64,000 nt of DNA from an uncultured Paracoccaceae bacterium (GCA_947503925.1 CANNFQ010000003.1:124001-188000), one strand, 5' to 3'. Numbered from the stretch's first letter, positions 36,373 through 45,697 are shown. Translations and numbers: made by a program. The notes: generated by a model from the sequence alone, not told the origin.

Positions 36373-37120
36373 CGAGCTGACATGTGATGATTTTCTGGGC
36401 GGGCTGGTGCGTGTACAGCAACCTAAGCGCGGATATCGTGCGGGGGTCGATCCGGTGCTGTTGGCCGCGTCCATTGACGCAAAACCCGGGCAAACCGTGT
36501 TAGAGCTTGGCTGCGGCGTTGGTGTTGCGTCACTTTGTCTTGCTGCGCGCGTACCTGATCTGTCGATCACCGGGGTTGAGTTGCAGGAAAACTATGCCGC
36601 CCTTGGCCGCACCAATGCGTCCCGGAATGCTACCCCGCTGGATGTGGTCACCGCCGATTTGCGCAACCTGCCAGAGATGATCCGGCAGAGCCGCTTTGAT
36701 CATGTGATGATGAACCCACCCTATTTTGATCGCCGGGCTGGCAGTGCATCCGATGATGATGGCCGCGATCTGGCGCTGGGGGGCGATACCCCGTTGGCGG
36801 ATTGGCTGGACATTGGCGCACGCCGGGTGGGGCCACGGGGCTATCTGACGATCATTCAACGGATGGAACGGCTGCCCGAGGTTCTGGGCGCCCTGCAGGG
36901 GCGTTTGGGCGCGATGGTGCTGCTGCCGATTGCAGGCCGGGTCGGCAAAGCGTCGGAGCTGTTTTTGCTGCGCGCCCGGCAGGAAGGCCGCGCGCCGTTT
37001 CGCATGGCCCCGCCCCTAATCATGCATGCGGGCACAGCGCACACCCGTGATGCCGAGAGTTATACCCCATTGCTGCGCGATATCCTGCGCAATGCTGCCG
37101 CTTTACCCTTTGGTGTTTAA
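36365..37120 (+). CDS. tRNA1(Val) (adenine-N6)-methyltransferase-like protein (TrmN6 family)
   Basis: A 251-residue SAM-dependent methyltransferase. SAM motif I is VLELGCGVGVASLCLAARVP, and the catalytic motif for N6-adenine is MNPPYFDRR. YfiC/TrmN6 family members modify A37 of tRNA-Val. The GTG start at 36365 overlaps the DUF2007 stop; a TTG at 36359 is also possible. Note GTCGGCAAAGCGTCGG at 36941-36956, which resembles the noncoding 17-mer elsewhere but is coding here. Confidence 0.85.
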   Translation: MTDELTCDDFLGGLVRVQQPKRGYRAGVDPVLLAASIDAKPGQTVLELGCGVGVASLCLAARVPDLSITGVELQENYAALGRTNASRNATPLDVVTADLRNLPEMIRQSRFDHVMMNPPYFDRRAGSASDDDGRDLALGGDTPLADWLDIGARRVGPRGYLTIIQRMERLPEVLGALQGRLGAMVLLPIAGRVGKASELFLLRARQEGRAPFRMAPPLIMHAGTAHTRDAESYTPLLRDILRNAAALPFGV

Positions 37121-37237
37121 CTTTATGGCAACCTTTCTGTCAGAGCCTGATAATGTCTCGAATTGCTGCTGTGCAGCGTGACTTGGGGCGCCAGATATGG
37201 TGCAATCAATGCATCACACATCCAGAGGAGGACGATC

Positions 37238-37405
37238 ATGAGCTTGAGTTCACATTTGCAGGAACTGAAGAAGAAGCACCAACACCTCTCGGAGTCGGTC
37301 GAAGTTCTGCAGCGGAATCCTGCGACTGATGACCTCGAAATCGCAAAGCTGAAAAAGCAGAAGCTGATGCTGAAGGAAGAAATTACACGCCTCAGCGCAC
37401 ACTAA
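37238..37405 (+). CDS. YdcH family (DUF465) small protein
   Basis: A 55-residue, highly helical charged protein with the family pattern (LSSHLQELKKKHQHL, then DDLEIAKLKKQKLMLKEEI). AGAGGAGGAC lies upstream of the ATG. The function is unknown. It sits alone before a hairpin and the convergent LysR gene. Confidence 0.9.
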   Translation: MSLSSHLQELKKKHQHLSESVEVLQRNPATDDLEIAKLKKQKLMLKEEITRLSAH

Positions 37406-37418
37406 TCAGCAATTCTCT

Positions 37419-37443
37419 GGCGCTGGCGGATGACGCCAGTGCC
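37419..37443. terminator. Stem-loop between convergent genes
   Basis: GGCGCTGGCG pairs with CGCCAGTGCC (one G.T) around GATGA. No T run follows, so the terminator role is uncertain. Confidence 0.5.
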
Positions 37444-37447
37444 CCGC

Positions 37448-38389
37448 TCACGCCAGTTCGGATGCTTTGATCAGGATCCGTCCGTCTTCATATTTGTGGG
37501 ACGATTGAATTTCTTTGAGGACCCATTCCTCGAACGCGGCGACATGCGTGCGGGTTTCATTGCCCAAGGGGCAGATGAAACGGAACTGCGATTCCGCAAC
37601 CAGACCTGTTTTGAACGGGGCGACCAGCCGCCCCGCGTCCAGCGCCCTTGTGGCGAGTGACACCCGGCCCAGCACAACACCAGCGCCTGCAATGGCGGCA
37701 TCAAGCGCATGGTCAGCTTGCGAAAAGCGCGGACCATGGCTGGTGTCGAACGTGATATCGGCAGCCTGCGCCCAAGCGGCCCAATCCGCTGGCGTTTTGA
37801 AAAAACTGATGGAATCGTCGTGGATCAGCGTCGCCTTGGCCAGTTTTTTTGGGCTGTCGATCCGGTTCGCCATGGCGGGCGTCATCATCGGCGTCATCCA
37901 TTCGTGGATCAGTGGGCGGGAATAAACCGCCTTGTCATGCCCAAGCCCGAAACGGATGGCGACATCAACCTCGTCCCGGTCGAAATCGATCAGGCGCAAG
38001 GTCGCAAGGAATCGCAGTTCAATCTCTGGATGGGCCTGCGCGAAATCATACATGCGCGGCGCCAGCCATTTGGAGGTGAAGGCCGGACCAGCGGTGACCG
38101 TCAGCACACCGTTATCATTCAGCCGTTTTGTATTGCGCCATGCCGCTGACAGACTGGCAAAGGCATCCGCTGTTCCGGGGGCCAGCGCGCGCCCGGCTTC
38201 GGTCAGCTCCACCGCGCGGTTCAGGCGACGAAAGACCGGCATCCCCAGATCCGCCTCTAAAGCCTTGATTTGATATGACAATGCAGCGGGCGTGACGTTG
38301 AGTTCTGCCGCCGCCTTGGCAAATGACATGTGCCGTGCGGCCGCCTCAAACGCACGCAGTGCCGTCAGCGGAGGTAATCTTTCATTCAT
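37448..38389 (-). CDS. LysR-type regulator, GcvA-like
   Basis: A 313-residue regulator. The N-terminus LPPLTALRAFEAAARHMSFA followed by LNVTPAALSYQIKALEADLG is characteristic of the GcvA subgroup. The effector domain follows. The target may be the tiny 38501 gene on the other strand, since a symmetric T-N11-A site (38392-38416) lies right at its own start. Self-control at that site is likely. Confidence 0.92.
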   Translation of the reverse strand: MNERLPPLTALRAFEAAARHMSFAKAAAELNVTPAALSYQIKALEADLGMPVFRRLNRAVELTEAGRALAPGTADAFASLSAAWRNTKRLNDNGVLTVTAGPAFTSKWLAPRMYDFAQAHPEIELRFLATLRLIDFDRDEVDVAIRFGLGHDKAVYSRPLIHEWMTPMMTPAMANRIDSPKKLAKATLIHDDSISFFKTPADWAAWAQAADITFDTSHGPRFSQADHALDAAIAGAGVVLGRVSLATRALDAGRLVAPFKTGLVAESQFRFICPLGNETRTHVAAFEEWVLKEIQSSHKYEDGRILIKASELA

Positions 38390-38391
38390 GT

Positions 38392-38416
38392 TTCAGTTTA
38401 ATACAGCTTAACTGAA
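38392..38416. promoter_or_regulatory. Probable LysR operator (T-N11-A palindrome)
   Basis: TTCAGTT and AACTGAA form a perfect 7-base inverted repeat with an 11-base spacer, a LysR box. It ends about 2 bases from the regulator ATG (38389) and is about 85 bases before the small 38501 gene. Confidence 0.7.
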
Positions 38417-38500
38417 CCTATAGGAAGTCTCGTTTGTCGCGGCGTGTTTCAAGGCGCATATTAGGCGCAGCAAGACAGATACCCACAAAGGATTTGATCC

Positions 38501-38614
38501 ATGTTTGAGACAACAACAAACGCCCGCATCCGCGAAGGTTTTGAACGCGCCCATGAAGAACGGGGTGCGGCATTGCGCAATGTCTGGCACTGGCTGACGC
38601 ATCGCAGCAGATAA
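38501..38614 (+). CDS. 37-residue small protein
   Basis: An ATG at 38501 opens a 37-codon frame reading MFETTTNARIREGFERAHEE and ending WHWLTHRSR. The amphipathic N-terminal helix and Arg-rich end are remotely like DUF1127-type stress peptides, but no family is claimed. AAAGGATTTG lies before the ATG and a terminator-like hairpin follows. It is divergent from the GcvA-like regulator and may be its target. Confidence 0.6.
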   Translation: MFETTTNARIREGFERAHEERGAALRNVWHWLTHRSR

Positions 38615-38648
38615 TTCGCTCCGGCTGCAGCACGGTAGCCGAACGAAA

Positions 38649-38677
38649 GAAGGCCACGCCTGATCAGCGTGGCCTTC
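38649..38677. terminator. Terminator-like hairpin
   Basis: GAAGGCCACGC pairs perfectly with GCGTGGCCTTC around a 7-base loop, between the 37-residue gene and the convergent phaB gene. The T run is short. Confidence 0.6.
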
Positions 38678-38700
38678 GTCGATTTTCATGCCATTCTAGC

Positions 38701-39426
38701 TTAGGACATGTACTGCCCGCCATTGGCTGACAAGGTGGAACCTGTCACGAAGCCAGCATCGTCAGAGACAAGGAATTTGACGGCGCGCGCGATCTCTTCC
38801 GCTTCGCCAAGGCGACCAACGGGGATTTGCGGCAGGATGACTTCGTTCATTACCTTTTCAGGGATCGTGCTCATCATCTCTGTGTTGATATAGCCGGGGG
38901 CAACAATGTTCACCGTGATCCCTGCGCGTGCGCCTTCCTGGGCCAGCGATTTGGTAAAGCCGATATCGCCGGCCTTTGTTGCAGCATAGTTGGCCTGGGC
39001 GAACTGCCCTTTCTGACCGTTGATCGAGCTGATCGTCACGATCCGCCCGAATTTACGTTCACGCATCCCGCCCCAGACATTATGTGTCATGTTGAAGACG
39101 CCGTTCAGGTTGGTATCGATACATTCATGCCATTGCTGCGGTGTCATCTTGTGGAATGGCGCATCACGGGTGATGCCCGCATTGTTGACCAGAATTTCAA
39201 CCGGGCCGAGGTCATCGGTGATCTGTTTGACGCCTGCGGCGCAGGCGTCATAGTCGCCCACATTCCATTTATAGGTCTTGATGCCGGTTTCGGCAGTGAA
39301 GGCCGCGGCCTTTTCGTCATTGCCGGCATAGGTTGCGGCCACTTTGTAGCCTGCATCCTTCAACGCGGTGGAAATGGCTGCGCCGATACCGCGCGAGCCG
39401 CCAGTTACGAGTGCAACACGGGACAT
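38701..39426 (-). CDS. phaB: Acetoacetyl-CoA reductase
   Basis: PhaB reduces acetoacetyl-CoA to (R)-3-hydroxybutyryl-CoA with NADPH, the precursor of polyhydroxybutyrate. The 241-residue short-chain dehydrogenase has TGGSRGIGAA, NNAGITRD, ISSINGQKGQ, the YAATK catalytic pair and APGYINTEM. It follows phaA by 80 bases on the same strand. No PHB synthase gene (phaC) is in the window. Confidence 0.96.
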   Translation of the reverse strand: MSRVALVTGGSRGIGAAISTALKDAGYKVAATYAGNDEKAAAFTAETGIKTYKWNVGDYDACAAGVKQITDDLGPVEILVNNAGITRDAPFHKMTPQQWHECIDTNLNGVFNMTHNVWGGMRERKFGRIVTISSINGQKGQFAQANYAATKAGDIGFTKSLAQEGARAGITVNIVAPGYINTEMMSTIPEKVMNEVILPQIPVGRLGEAEEIARAVKFLVSDDAGFVTGSTLSANGGQYMS

Positions 39427-39506
39427 GGGATTCTCCTTTTGGGAATTTCTTTACGTAATCTTGTTATCGTTGCGCCGCAACGGACGCAACAATATTACGA
39501 CGTGAT

Positions 39507-40682
39507 TTAGGGACGTTCGACGCAGAGCGCGACGCCCATGCCGCCGCCAATGCAAAGGGTCGCAAGACCCTTTTTCGCATCGCGCCGTTTCATTTCAAAA
39601 AGCAGCGTATTCAGAACCCGGCAGCCGGACGCACCAATCGGGTGACCAATTGCGATCGCGCCACCGTTCACGTTCACGATGGCCGGATCCCAGCCCATAT
39701 CCTTGTTCACGGCACAAGCCTGCGCGGCAAAGGCTTCGTTGGCTTCAACAAGGTCAAGGTCATCAACGGACCAGCCAGCCTTTTCCAGCGCTTTGCGTGA
39801 TGCATAGATCGGACCGACACCCATGACCGATGGGTCAAGGCCAGCGGTGGCGTAAGATGCGATGCGGGCCAGCGGTTCAATCCCGCGTTTTTCCGCGTTG
39901 TCCGCAGTCATCAGCAGGGTCGCGGCGGCCCCGTCATTGAGGCCGGATGCGTTTGCGGCGGTGACGGAACCGTCCTTGGCGAAGGCCGGGCGCAGTTTCT
40001 GCATCGCTTCCATGGTGGCACCGTGGCGGATGTATTCATCCTGATCCACAACGATATCACCCTTGCGGGTTTTGACCGTGAATGCCGCGATTTCATCGGC
40101 GAATTTGCCTGCCTTTTGGGCCGCCTCCGCCTTGTTTTGCGACGCAACGGCGAATTCATCCTGCATGTCGCGGCTGATCTGCCATTTTTCGGCAACGTTC
40201 TCTGCCGTCTGACCCATGTGGTAGTTGTTGAACGCGTCCCACAAACCATCGCGGATCATTGTGTCGATGTATTTCATGTCGCCCATTTTGTGCCCGGCCC
40301 GCAAAGCGGCGGCATGGGGGCTGAGCGTCATGTTTTCCTGTCCACCAGCGGCAATAATGTCCGCGTCACCCAGTTGGATATGCTGTGCGCCCAGCGCGAC
40401 GGCGCGCAGGCCGGAACCACAAACCTGATTGATCCCCCATGCGGCGGATTCCTGTGGAAGGCCAGCGTTGATATGCGCCTGACGTGCAGGGTTTTGCCCC
40501 TGCGCTGCGGTCAGCACCTGACCCAGAATTGTTTCGCTGACTTCGGATTTGTCCACCCCGGCCCGCGCAACAACGGCTTCCAGAACGGCGGAGCCCAGAT
40601 CGTGGGCAGGTGTGTTGGCAAATGCGCCACCAAAACTGCCCACGGCGGTACGTGCGGCAGATGCGATAACAACGTTGGTCAT
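39507..40682 (-). CDS. phaA: Acetyl-CoA C-acetyltransferase (beta-ketothiolase)
   Basis: PhaA condenses two acetyl-CoA. The 391-residue thiolase shows the acyl-accepting Cys in [23 protein letters not shown] with the catalytic His, and the second Cys in CIGGGMGVA. The start at 40682 has GAAGGGG upstream and the family N-terminus [17 protein letters not shown]; the longer frame from 40733 is not needed. It lies upstream of phaB, so the two are one operon. Confidence 0.96.
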   Translation of the reverse strand: MTNVVIASAARTAVGSFGGAFANTPAHDLGSAVLEAVVARAGVDKSEVSETILGQVLTAAQGQNPARQAHINAGLPQESAAWGINQVCGSGLRAVALGAQHIQLGDADIIAAGGQENMTLSPHAAALRAGHKMGDMKYIDTMIRDGLWDAFNNYHMGQTAENVAEKWQISRDMQDEFAVASQNKAEAAQKAGKFADEIAAFTVKTRKGDIVVDQDEYIRHGATMEAMQKLRPAFAKDGSVTAANASGLNDGAAATLLMTADNAEKRGIEPLARIASYATAGLDPSVMGVGPIYASRKALEKAGWSVDDLDLVEANEAFAAQACAVNKDMGWDPAIVNVNGGAIAIGHPIGASGCRVLNTLLFEMKRRDAKKGLATLCIGGGMGVALCVERP

Positions 40683-40834
40683 GAATTCGGTCCCCTTCAG
40701 GTTATTTCCTTGGCAGGACGAGGCCAGATGCACGTAGCCAGTGCGAGTCGGTCCCCACTGCCGCTCGCTCTTGTGTGTATTGTGTAGATCACCCTAGGGC
40801 AACGCGATTCCCCTATGCGTGTGGTGCATGGCGG

Positions 40835-41641
40835 CTACAGGGTGAATTTTGGCACCCCGAACAAATACCCTTGCAGGCAGTCCACCCCGATCTGGCGCAG
40901 GAATGCGGCCTCATCTTCGCTTTCCACCCCGTCGGCGATGGCGAACATTTCGAATTGGTGGGCGACGGTGATCAGCGCCTCTGCCAGCACCTGGTTATCG
41001 GGGTCGTTCTGGATCCCTTTGATGAAGCTTTTGTCGATCTTGACCAGATCGAAAAAGAAATCCTTGAGATATCGAAAGGCCGTCATTCCCGCCCCGAACC
41101 CATCGAGTGCGAATGCCACGCCCTTGGGCTGCATTTCGGCCATGAACCGGATCACGTTTTCATGCAGCATCATGGCCGAGGTTTCGCTGATTTCAAAAAT
41201 CAGCCGGTCGCCCAGACTATCCCTGTCCCGCAGTCCGTCATCAAGAATCCGTCGCCATTCCCCATCGCCGATGGATCGTGCCGACAGGTTGACCGACAGC
41301 CGGATTTGCGGGTTCTGTTTCAGCGTGTTCAGCGCGAGTGCCAGCGTGATGCAGTCGATCTGCCGCCCGAATCCGGTTTCTTCGACCAAGGGCATGAAAT
41401 GGGCAGCCGGTATGATCCGCCCGGCATCATCCATCAGCCGCACCAGCCCTTCGTAGAAGGCGGTGCGCGGTTCGGCATCCGCAGTGACGATGGGGTGAAA
41501 AGCCAGCCGCGCCCGCTGCGCATCCAGCGCATCCCCCACGAGGTTCATCACATCCGCATCCCGGCTGGCCATCGCATATTGCAACGGGTCGAGCAGCGCC
41601 TTCTCATCAAATTCAGTGCGGGTAAGCGTGGCGTTTTCCAT
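40835..41641 (-). CDS. EAL-domain protein with altered metal site
   Basis: A 268-residue protein consisting of one EAL-type c-di-GMP phosphodiesterase domain with a short N-terminus and no membrane segment. Family residues: E64 in FYEGLVRL, N118 in SVNLSARS, E153 in FEISETS, K201 in LVKIDKSF, E240 in GVESE and Q257 in DCLQGYLFG. The DDFG motif reads DGFG, so the second Asp (metal ligand) is Gly181. It may bind c-di-GMP without cleaving it, or cleave weakly. The start at 41641 has GGAGC; an upstream start at 41677 is possible. It lies about 150 bases after phaA on the same strand. Confidence 0.88.
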   Translation of the reverse strand: MENATLTRTEFDEKALLDPLQYAMASRDADVMNLVGDALDAQRARLAFHPIVTADAEPRTAFYEGLVRLMDDAGRIIPAAHFMPLVEETGFGRQIDCITLALALNTLKQNPQIRLSVNLSARSIGDGEWRRILDDGLRDRDSLGDRLIFEISETSAMMLHENVIRFMAEMQPKGVAFALDGFGAGMTAFRYLKDFFFDLVKIDKSFIKGIQNDPDNQVLAEALITVAHQFEMFAIADGVESEDEAAFLRQIGVDCLQGYLFGVPKFTL

Positions 41642-41710
41642 GTCCGGGCTCCATACTGCCCACGCAACATGGCCCATGGCCTCCTAAGAACTGATTAAGG
41701 AAGACGGTGA

Positions 41711-42310
41711 ATGCAACGCTGTGGCTGGGCTGGGGAGGACCCTATCTACGTAGATTATCACGATACCGAATGGGGCGTGCCGGAATATGATAGCCGCGCC
41801 TTATGGGAAAAGCTGATCTTAGACGGGTTTCAGGCGGGCCTGTCCTGGATCACGATCCTGAAGAAACGCGACAATTTTCGCGCCGCCTTTGCCGGGTTTG
41901 ATCCGCGCGAGATTGCCACATGGGGCGACGCAGAGGTGGATCGTTTGCTAACTGATCCCGGCATCATCCGCCATCGCGGCAAGATCGCCGCCACGATCGG
42001 CAATGCCCGCGCCTGGTGCGCCATTGAAGACGCGCAAGGCTTTGACCAGTTTCTGTGGCGCTATGTCGATGGGGCGCCGCTGCGCACCGCATTGTCCGAC
42101 CGGGCGGCAATGCCCACCCAGTCGGATTTGTCCGTTCAGATATCAAAGGATTTGAAGAAGGCCGGGTTCAAGTTTTGCGGCCCGACCATCGTTTATGCCT
42201 TCATGGAGGCGACGGGCCTGATCAATAATCACCTGACGACCTGCTTCCGGCATCTGCCCTGCGCAGAGCTAGCGCGGGAACCAAGAAACGTTTTGCGCGG
42301 CGATACATAA
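41711..42310 (+). CDS. tag: DNA-3-methyladenine glycosylase I
   Basis: Tag removes 3-methyladenine from alkylated DNA. The 199-residue protein begins MQRCGWAGEDPIYVDYHDTE (zinc ligands Cys4 and His17) and ends with LINNHLTTCFRH, supplying the other zinc ligands. The WITILKKRDNFRAAFAGFDP segment is the substrate-side helix region. It ends seven bases before the convergent lipoprotein gene. Confidence 0.94.
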   Translation: MQRCGWAGEDPIYVDYHDTEWGVPEYDSRALWEKLILDGFQAGLSWITILKKRDNFRAAFAGFDPREIATWGDAEVDRLLTDPGIIRHRGKIAATIGNARAWCAIEDAQGFDQFLWRYVDGAPLRTALSDRAAMPTQSDLSVQISKDLKKAGFKFCGPTIVYAFMEATGLINNHLTTCFRHLPCAELAREPRNVLRGDT

Positions 42311-42317
42311 ACAGGCC

Positions 42318-43406
42318 CTAGTTGTTCACGATGAAATCGCCGACCAGCTTTCGATTTTCTGTGACCTCTTCTGCATCCACGCCCTCAAACGGATTTTCGG
42401 CGCGTGTAAATGTCTCATCATAGTCTGCTTCGAACGTGCCGCCGACGCCTTGACCGTCATAGCCAAAGAATAACCCGTCTGCCCCTTGGCTGTTCATCAC
42501 CACCTCGGATGGCAGGATGTCCCCTTGAGGGCCGATACCGCCATTTATGACTTCCCTTGGGTTGCTGCTGGCCGTTGTCTCGACAATGACGTCGCCGGAG
42601 AATCCCGACCCGCTGACCGACGCATTCTGGAGCGTCACGGTCAGATCATGGCTGACGGATTTCGCCCCAGACTGACGATCATCGGTTGATACATACGACC
42701 CGTCGAACAAGGTGCCGGTGACATCGCCTGTGCCGAAATCCGCTGTGATGTTGACGGCCTTTCCATCAACTTCGACAATGTTTTCGATCCGTTGGAAGCT
42801 GCCATCGCTTTGTTCGATCCAGTCAGTGGACGTAATCAGCATGCGTGACCCGAAGCCGGAACTGTAATTCACCGTGCCGGTCAGCCTGTTTTCGGGTGTC
42901 ACGAACCCGAATGTGCCTTCGGCCGCAGGCAGGTTGGGGTTGGGGATGAAATCATTGCCGATTGCGATACCGCGCACCGCCTTTGACACCCGATCGATGC
43001 GCAGGTCCTGCAAGGGGCTGCCATCGGTATTGGGCGCGCCGCTGGACCAGTTTTCCTGACTGAACGCGTTGCGGTAGTCGAATTCCGTCGATCTTCCTTC
43101 ATAAGTCAGGATGGCCTTGTCGGCGGTCACATATTCAATGGTGCCGGTGACCCGTTTGGGCGCGGCCCCGTCACCGTCCGCGCCAACCACCAGCGAGATT
43201 GGAAAGGTCTTGCCAACAAAGCTGTCGCGCGTGACCGGCTGATCATCCGCATAGACCAATGCGGGATTTGGGGTGATGTCGGGATCCGGCGGCGTAACAT
43301 CAGGCCCGCCACCCCCATCGCCGGTGCTGCCACCTCCGCCGCCACAGGCAGCCAGAGCAAGAAGAAGGGGAAAAGTGAAAGAAAGCCGCATGAATGGCGC
43401 TGACAT
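42318..43406 (-). CDS. Transferrin-binding-protein-like outer-membrane lipoprotein
   Basis: A 362-residue lipoprotein with lipobox LLLALAACGGGGGSTGDGG and a Gly/Pro/Asp linker, then a beta-rich body. The end motif, GLFFGYDGQGVGGTFEADYD, resembles the repeated GxFFG...GGxF of TbpB/factor-H-binding-type barrels exported by Slam. Possible role: surface binding of a host or environmental ligand. The start at 43406 has GAGGAC upstream; an inner ATG at 43391 also gives a lipobox. No Slam or TonB gene is adjacent. The target is unknown. Confidence 0.72.
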   Translation of the reverse strand: MSAPFMRLSFTFPLLLALAACGGGGGSTGDGGGGPDVTPPDPDITPNPALVYADDQPVTRDSFVGKTFPISLVVGADGDGAAPKRVTGTIEYVTADKAILTYEGRSTEFDYRNAFSQENWSSGAPNTDGSPLQDLRIDRVSKAVRGIAIGNDFIPNPNLPAAEGTFGFVTPENRLTGTVNYSSGFGSRMLITSTDWIEQSDGSFQRIENIVEVDGKAVNITADFGTGDVTGTLFDGSYVSTDDRQSGAKSVSHDLTVTLQNASVSGSGFSGDVIVETTASSNPREVINGGIGPQGDILPSEVVMNSQGADGLFFGYDGQGVGGTFEADYDETFTRAENPFEGVDAEEVTENRKLVGDFIVNN

Positions 43407-43569
43407 GTTGTCCTCATCTGATTTTTTGGGGAAACACTTGAAAACCGGCGAAGCCAAACTGTGTATGCCATCGCGTATGGTTCATTCTGGGCGCTTTGCA
43501 ACGGCTGTCTTTTCGCCCCGGTGGCCGTTGTTTCCATCGCCCCGAGGAAAAAGGTAATCCGCTGTTTTC

Positions 43570-43586
43570 GTTGCGAAATTCGCAAC
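43570..43586. repeat. Short perfect palindrome upstream of lipoprotein gene
   Basis: GTTGCGAA and TTCGCAAC flank a single base in the gap between the lipoprotein start and the capsule gene. It may be an operator; no regulator is assigned. The rest of the 275-base gap holds no supported gene. Confidence 0.4.
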
Positions 43587-43681
43587 AAACATGGCGAATT
43601 TCCGCCTAAGGTTGTTCCCGGGGCGGTGGCCCGGCGCGTCTGGCCTGCGCCGCTCCCCAGCACATCATGCACCGCGCCTGA

Positions 43682-45037
43682 TCAGACCATAACGTCGGCG
43701 ATTTGACCTGTTGGATGTGTTTCACGCAGCACATGGTCCAGCAATGTGTCCCGCCTTTTGGCCCGCATGATGATGTCGTTCAGCCCAACCTTGCCCAGCA
43801 CCACATCCTGTTCGACCATGTAATAGGCGTAGGTCAGATAGTTCATGAACGCATCCCGATCACCGGTCGAAAACCATGACCGATCCGGTTTTGACAGCGC
43901 TTCGCGCAGCGCCTCACCCGTGGGCAGATGTTCGGCCAAGCCGCCGAAATCCCAAAACGCCTGCCCAAGCGTCATCACCGGCTTGTCGAAATAGAATGAC
44001 TGGATCCCCACCGATGAATTCAAGGTCAGGACGCTTTGCGCATGTTTAACCTGCAGGAACGTGTCGGTCTTGTTGTCCAGTTTCAGTTTTTCGCCCGCGT
44101 GTTTGGCGATGATATCCTGAAAGGTGATCTTGCTGGAGGGGTGTTCCTTGATCCGCAGATGCCAGCCGCGCGGCAGCGCATTGGCCGCATCGCAAAGTTC
44201 CGCGACATAGGCCTGCATGGATTTGAGCCGCCCCCCAAAGCTGACCACCTGGCTGTCGGTGGGCACTTGCAGCGGGCAGAAGATATATTTGCCCTCGCCG
44301 CTGATATCGCGCCGTTCCTGTGCGGTGTAGGGATGCACGGTCTGCCGGGCGACCAAATCATTTGACAGGGCCCGCCAAGCCTGTGGTGCGACACCCGAAA
44401 ATGATTGCCACGCTCGGTAGAAATCCATCCGACGCGGCAGGGAGTTTTCGAAATTCACCCCTGCCAGATCGCAGGTGATCCGACCGGGAATTGGGGCCTC
44501 TTCCATGTAGAGATGGATCATCCCCAGATCCTGCGCCACATCCATAAACAGCCGCCGATGCCCCCGCACCCCGTTCCAGCAGATGCAGACATCCGGTTTG
44601 CTGCGCATCATCAGGGCTGCAATGAACCATGCCTGCCCGCGATAGATCATCTTTTTCACATATCGCTTTGCCGCCCGTGGATAGGGGGCTACCAGTTCAT
44701 CGATGACCCGCTTTGTGCGTGCCTGATGCCCGAATGTCTTTGGCGGGAAAAATTTGATCCCGGTATGCGGCATATGGATTTGCGTCGCGGATGCCCCGGC
44801 GATGGCCCGTTGCAGGGCGTTGATCCGGTCCCGGCTATGGCCGCGGATCAGCGCACGGTATCCCGCCTCAATCGGTTCGATACGCAACAGCCGTTTGGAT
44901 GGATGCCCATCCGGCACATGCGCAGACCGCAGAAAGTGACGCCCGGTGATGTCCTTATCCGCAGTGCCTGCGGCATTGGTTCCTTTCCTTGGATTGATGG
45001 CGGTTCCGGGGTTTAACTCATGGATATCTGCACTCAT
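43682..45037 (-). CDS. Capsule polysaccharide synthesis protein (KpsS/LipB-like)
   Basis: A 451-residue cytosolic protein of the Capsule_synth type, which builds or links the Kdo/phosphatidyl part of capsules. Readable: CICWNGVRGHRRLF, the nucleotide/sugar region CPLQVPTDSQVV, LRIKEHPSSK, and VLTLNSSVGIQSFYFDKPVM typical of the family. No other kps genes are adjacent. The start at 45037 is chosen from the upstream in-frame ATGs. Sulfotransferase and LicD genes elsewhere in the window also concern surface glycans. Confidence 0.78.
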   Translation of the reverse strand: MSADIHELNPGTAINPRKGTNAAGTADKDITGRHFLRSAHVPDGHPSKRLLRIEPIEAGYRALIRGHSRDRINALQRAIAGASATQIHMPHTGIKFFPPKTFGHQARTKRVIDELVAPYPRAAKRYVKKMIYRGQAWFIAALMMRSKPDVCICWNGVRGHRRLFMDVAQDLGMIHLYMEEAPIPGRITCDLAGVNFENSLPRRMDFYRAWQSFSGVAPQAWRALSNDLVARQTVHPYTAQERRDISGEGKYIFCPLQVPTDSQVVSFGGRLKSMQAYVAELCDAANALPRGWHLRIKEHPSSKITFQDIIAKHAGEKLKLDNKTDTFLQVKHAQSVLTLNSSVGIQSFYFDKPVMTLGQAFWDFGGLAEHLPTGEALREALSKPDRSWFSTGDRDAFMNYLTYAYYMVEQDVVLGKVGLNDIIMRAKRRDTLLDHVLRETHPTGQIADVMV

Positions 45038-45256
45038 CGTCCTGCTCCTGCCTGATGTGAAGGGCAGCAAGGGGCAGCACGGGCATCAGCCGGTCATATC
45101 GCAGAATGTGGACGGGTAATATCACGAAGCCATCCTTGCCGGGTGGTCAGGGCGTGCCCTGACAGATCACCCCGTGCTAGGCGGCAAACCCAAAGGATTT
45201 GCGACGTTTCGATGAAGGTTTTGTTATGAGGATGCGTTGGGGTCTTTTGTAGCGTG

Positions 45257-45697
45257 TCACCACCGCCCCAGCGCGTCTTCGTCGGCGTCCTTGGCGGCGA
45301 CCCAATCCGCCCCGTCATCGGTGATTTCCTTTTTCCAGAACGGGGCCCGCGATTTCAGGTAGTCCATCAGGAAATCCGCCGCTTCAAACGCGGCGGCCCG
45401 ATGGGCGGCGGCGGTGGCGACCATCATGATTGGCGCGCCGGGTTTCAACGGCCCGTGCCGGTGGATGACCAGACAATCGGCCAACGCCCAGCGATCCGTA
45501 GCCTCTTGCGCGATTTTGGTGATCGCGGATTGAGTCATGCCGGGGTAATGTTCGATCAACATTTCGCGCAAGTTGCCATCAGTGTCGCGCACCACGCCAG
45601 TAAAGCTGACCACCGCCCCCACATCAGTGCGGGTTTGGGCAAAACTGTTCAGTTCTGTCCCCGCATCAAATGGCTCTGACTGGACCCGGATCTGCAT
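45257..45697 (-). CDS. moaE: Molybdopterin synthase large subunit
   Basis: MoaE, with MoaD, converts cyclic pyranopterin monophosphate to molybdopterin. The 146-residue protein has the family's start RVQSEPFDAG, VSFTGVVRD, LIEHYPGM, IHRHGPLKPG and KSRAPFWKKE (catalytic Lys region). It overlaps the moaD stop by ATGA. Confidence 0.95.
   Translation of the reverse strand: MQIRVQSEPFDAGTELNSFAQTRTDVGAVVSFTGVVRDTDGNLREMLIEHYPGMTQSAITKIAQEATDRWALADCLVIHRHGPLKPGAPIMMVATAAAHRAAAFEAADFLMDYLKSRAPFWKKEITDDGADWVAAKDADEDALGRW

Noticed and set aside
36941..36956. A third GTCGGCAAAGCGTCGG match
   Set aside because: It lies inside the methyltransferase gene in frame as Val-Gly-Lys-Ala-Ser, so it is probably chance, and it lacks the flanking GTTAACGC and CGTCGG units.
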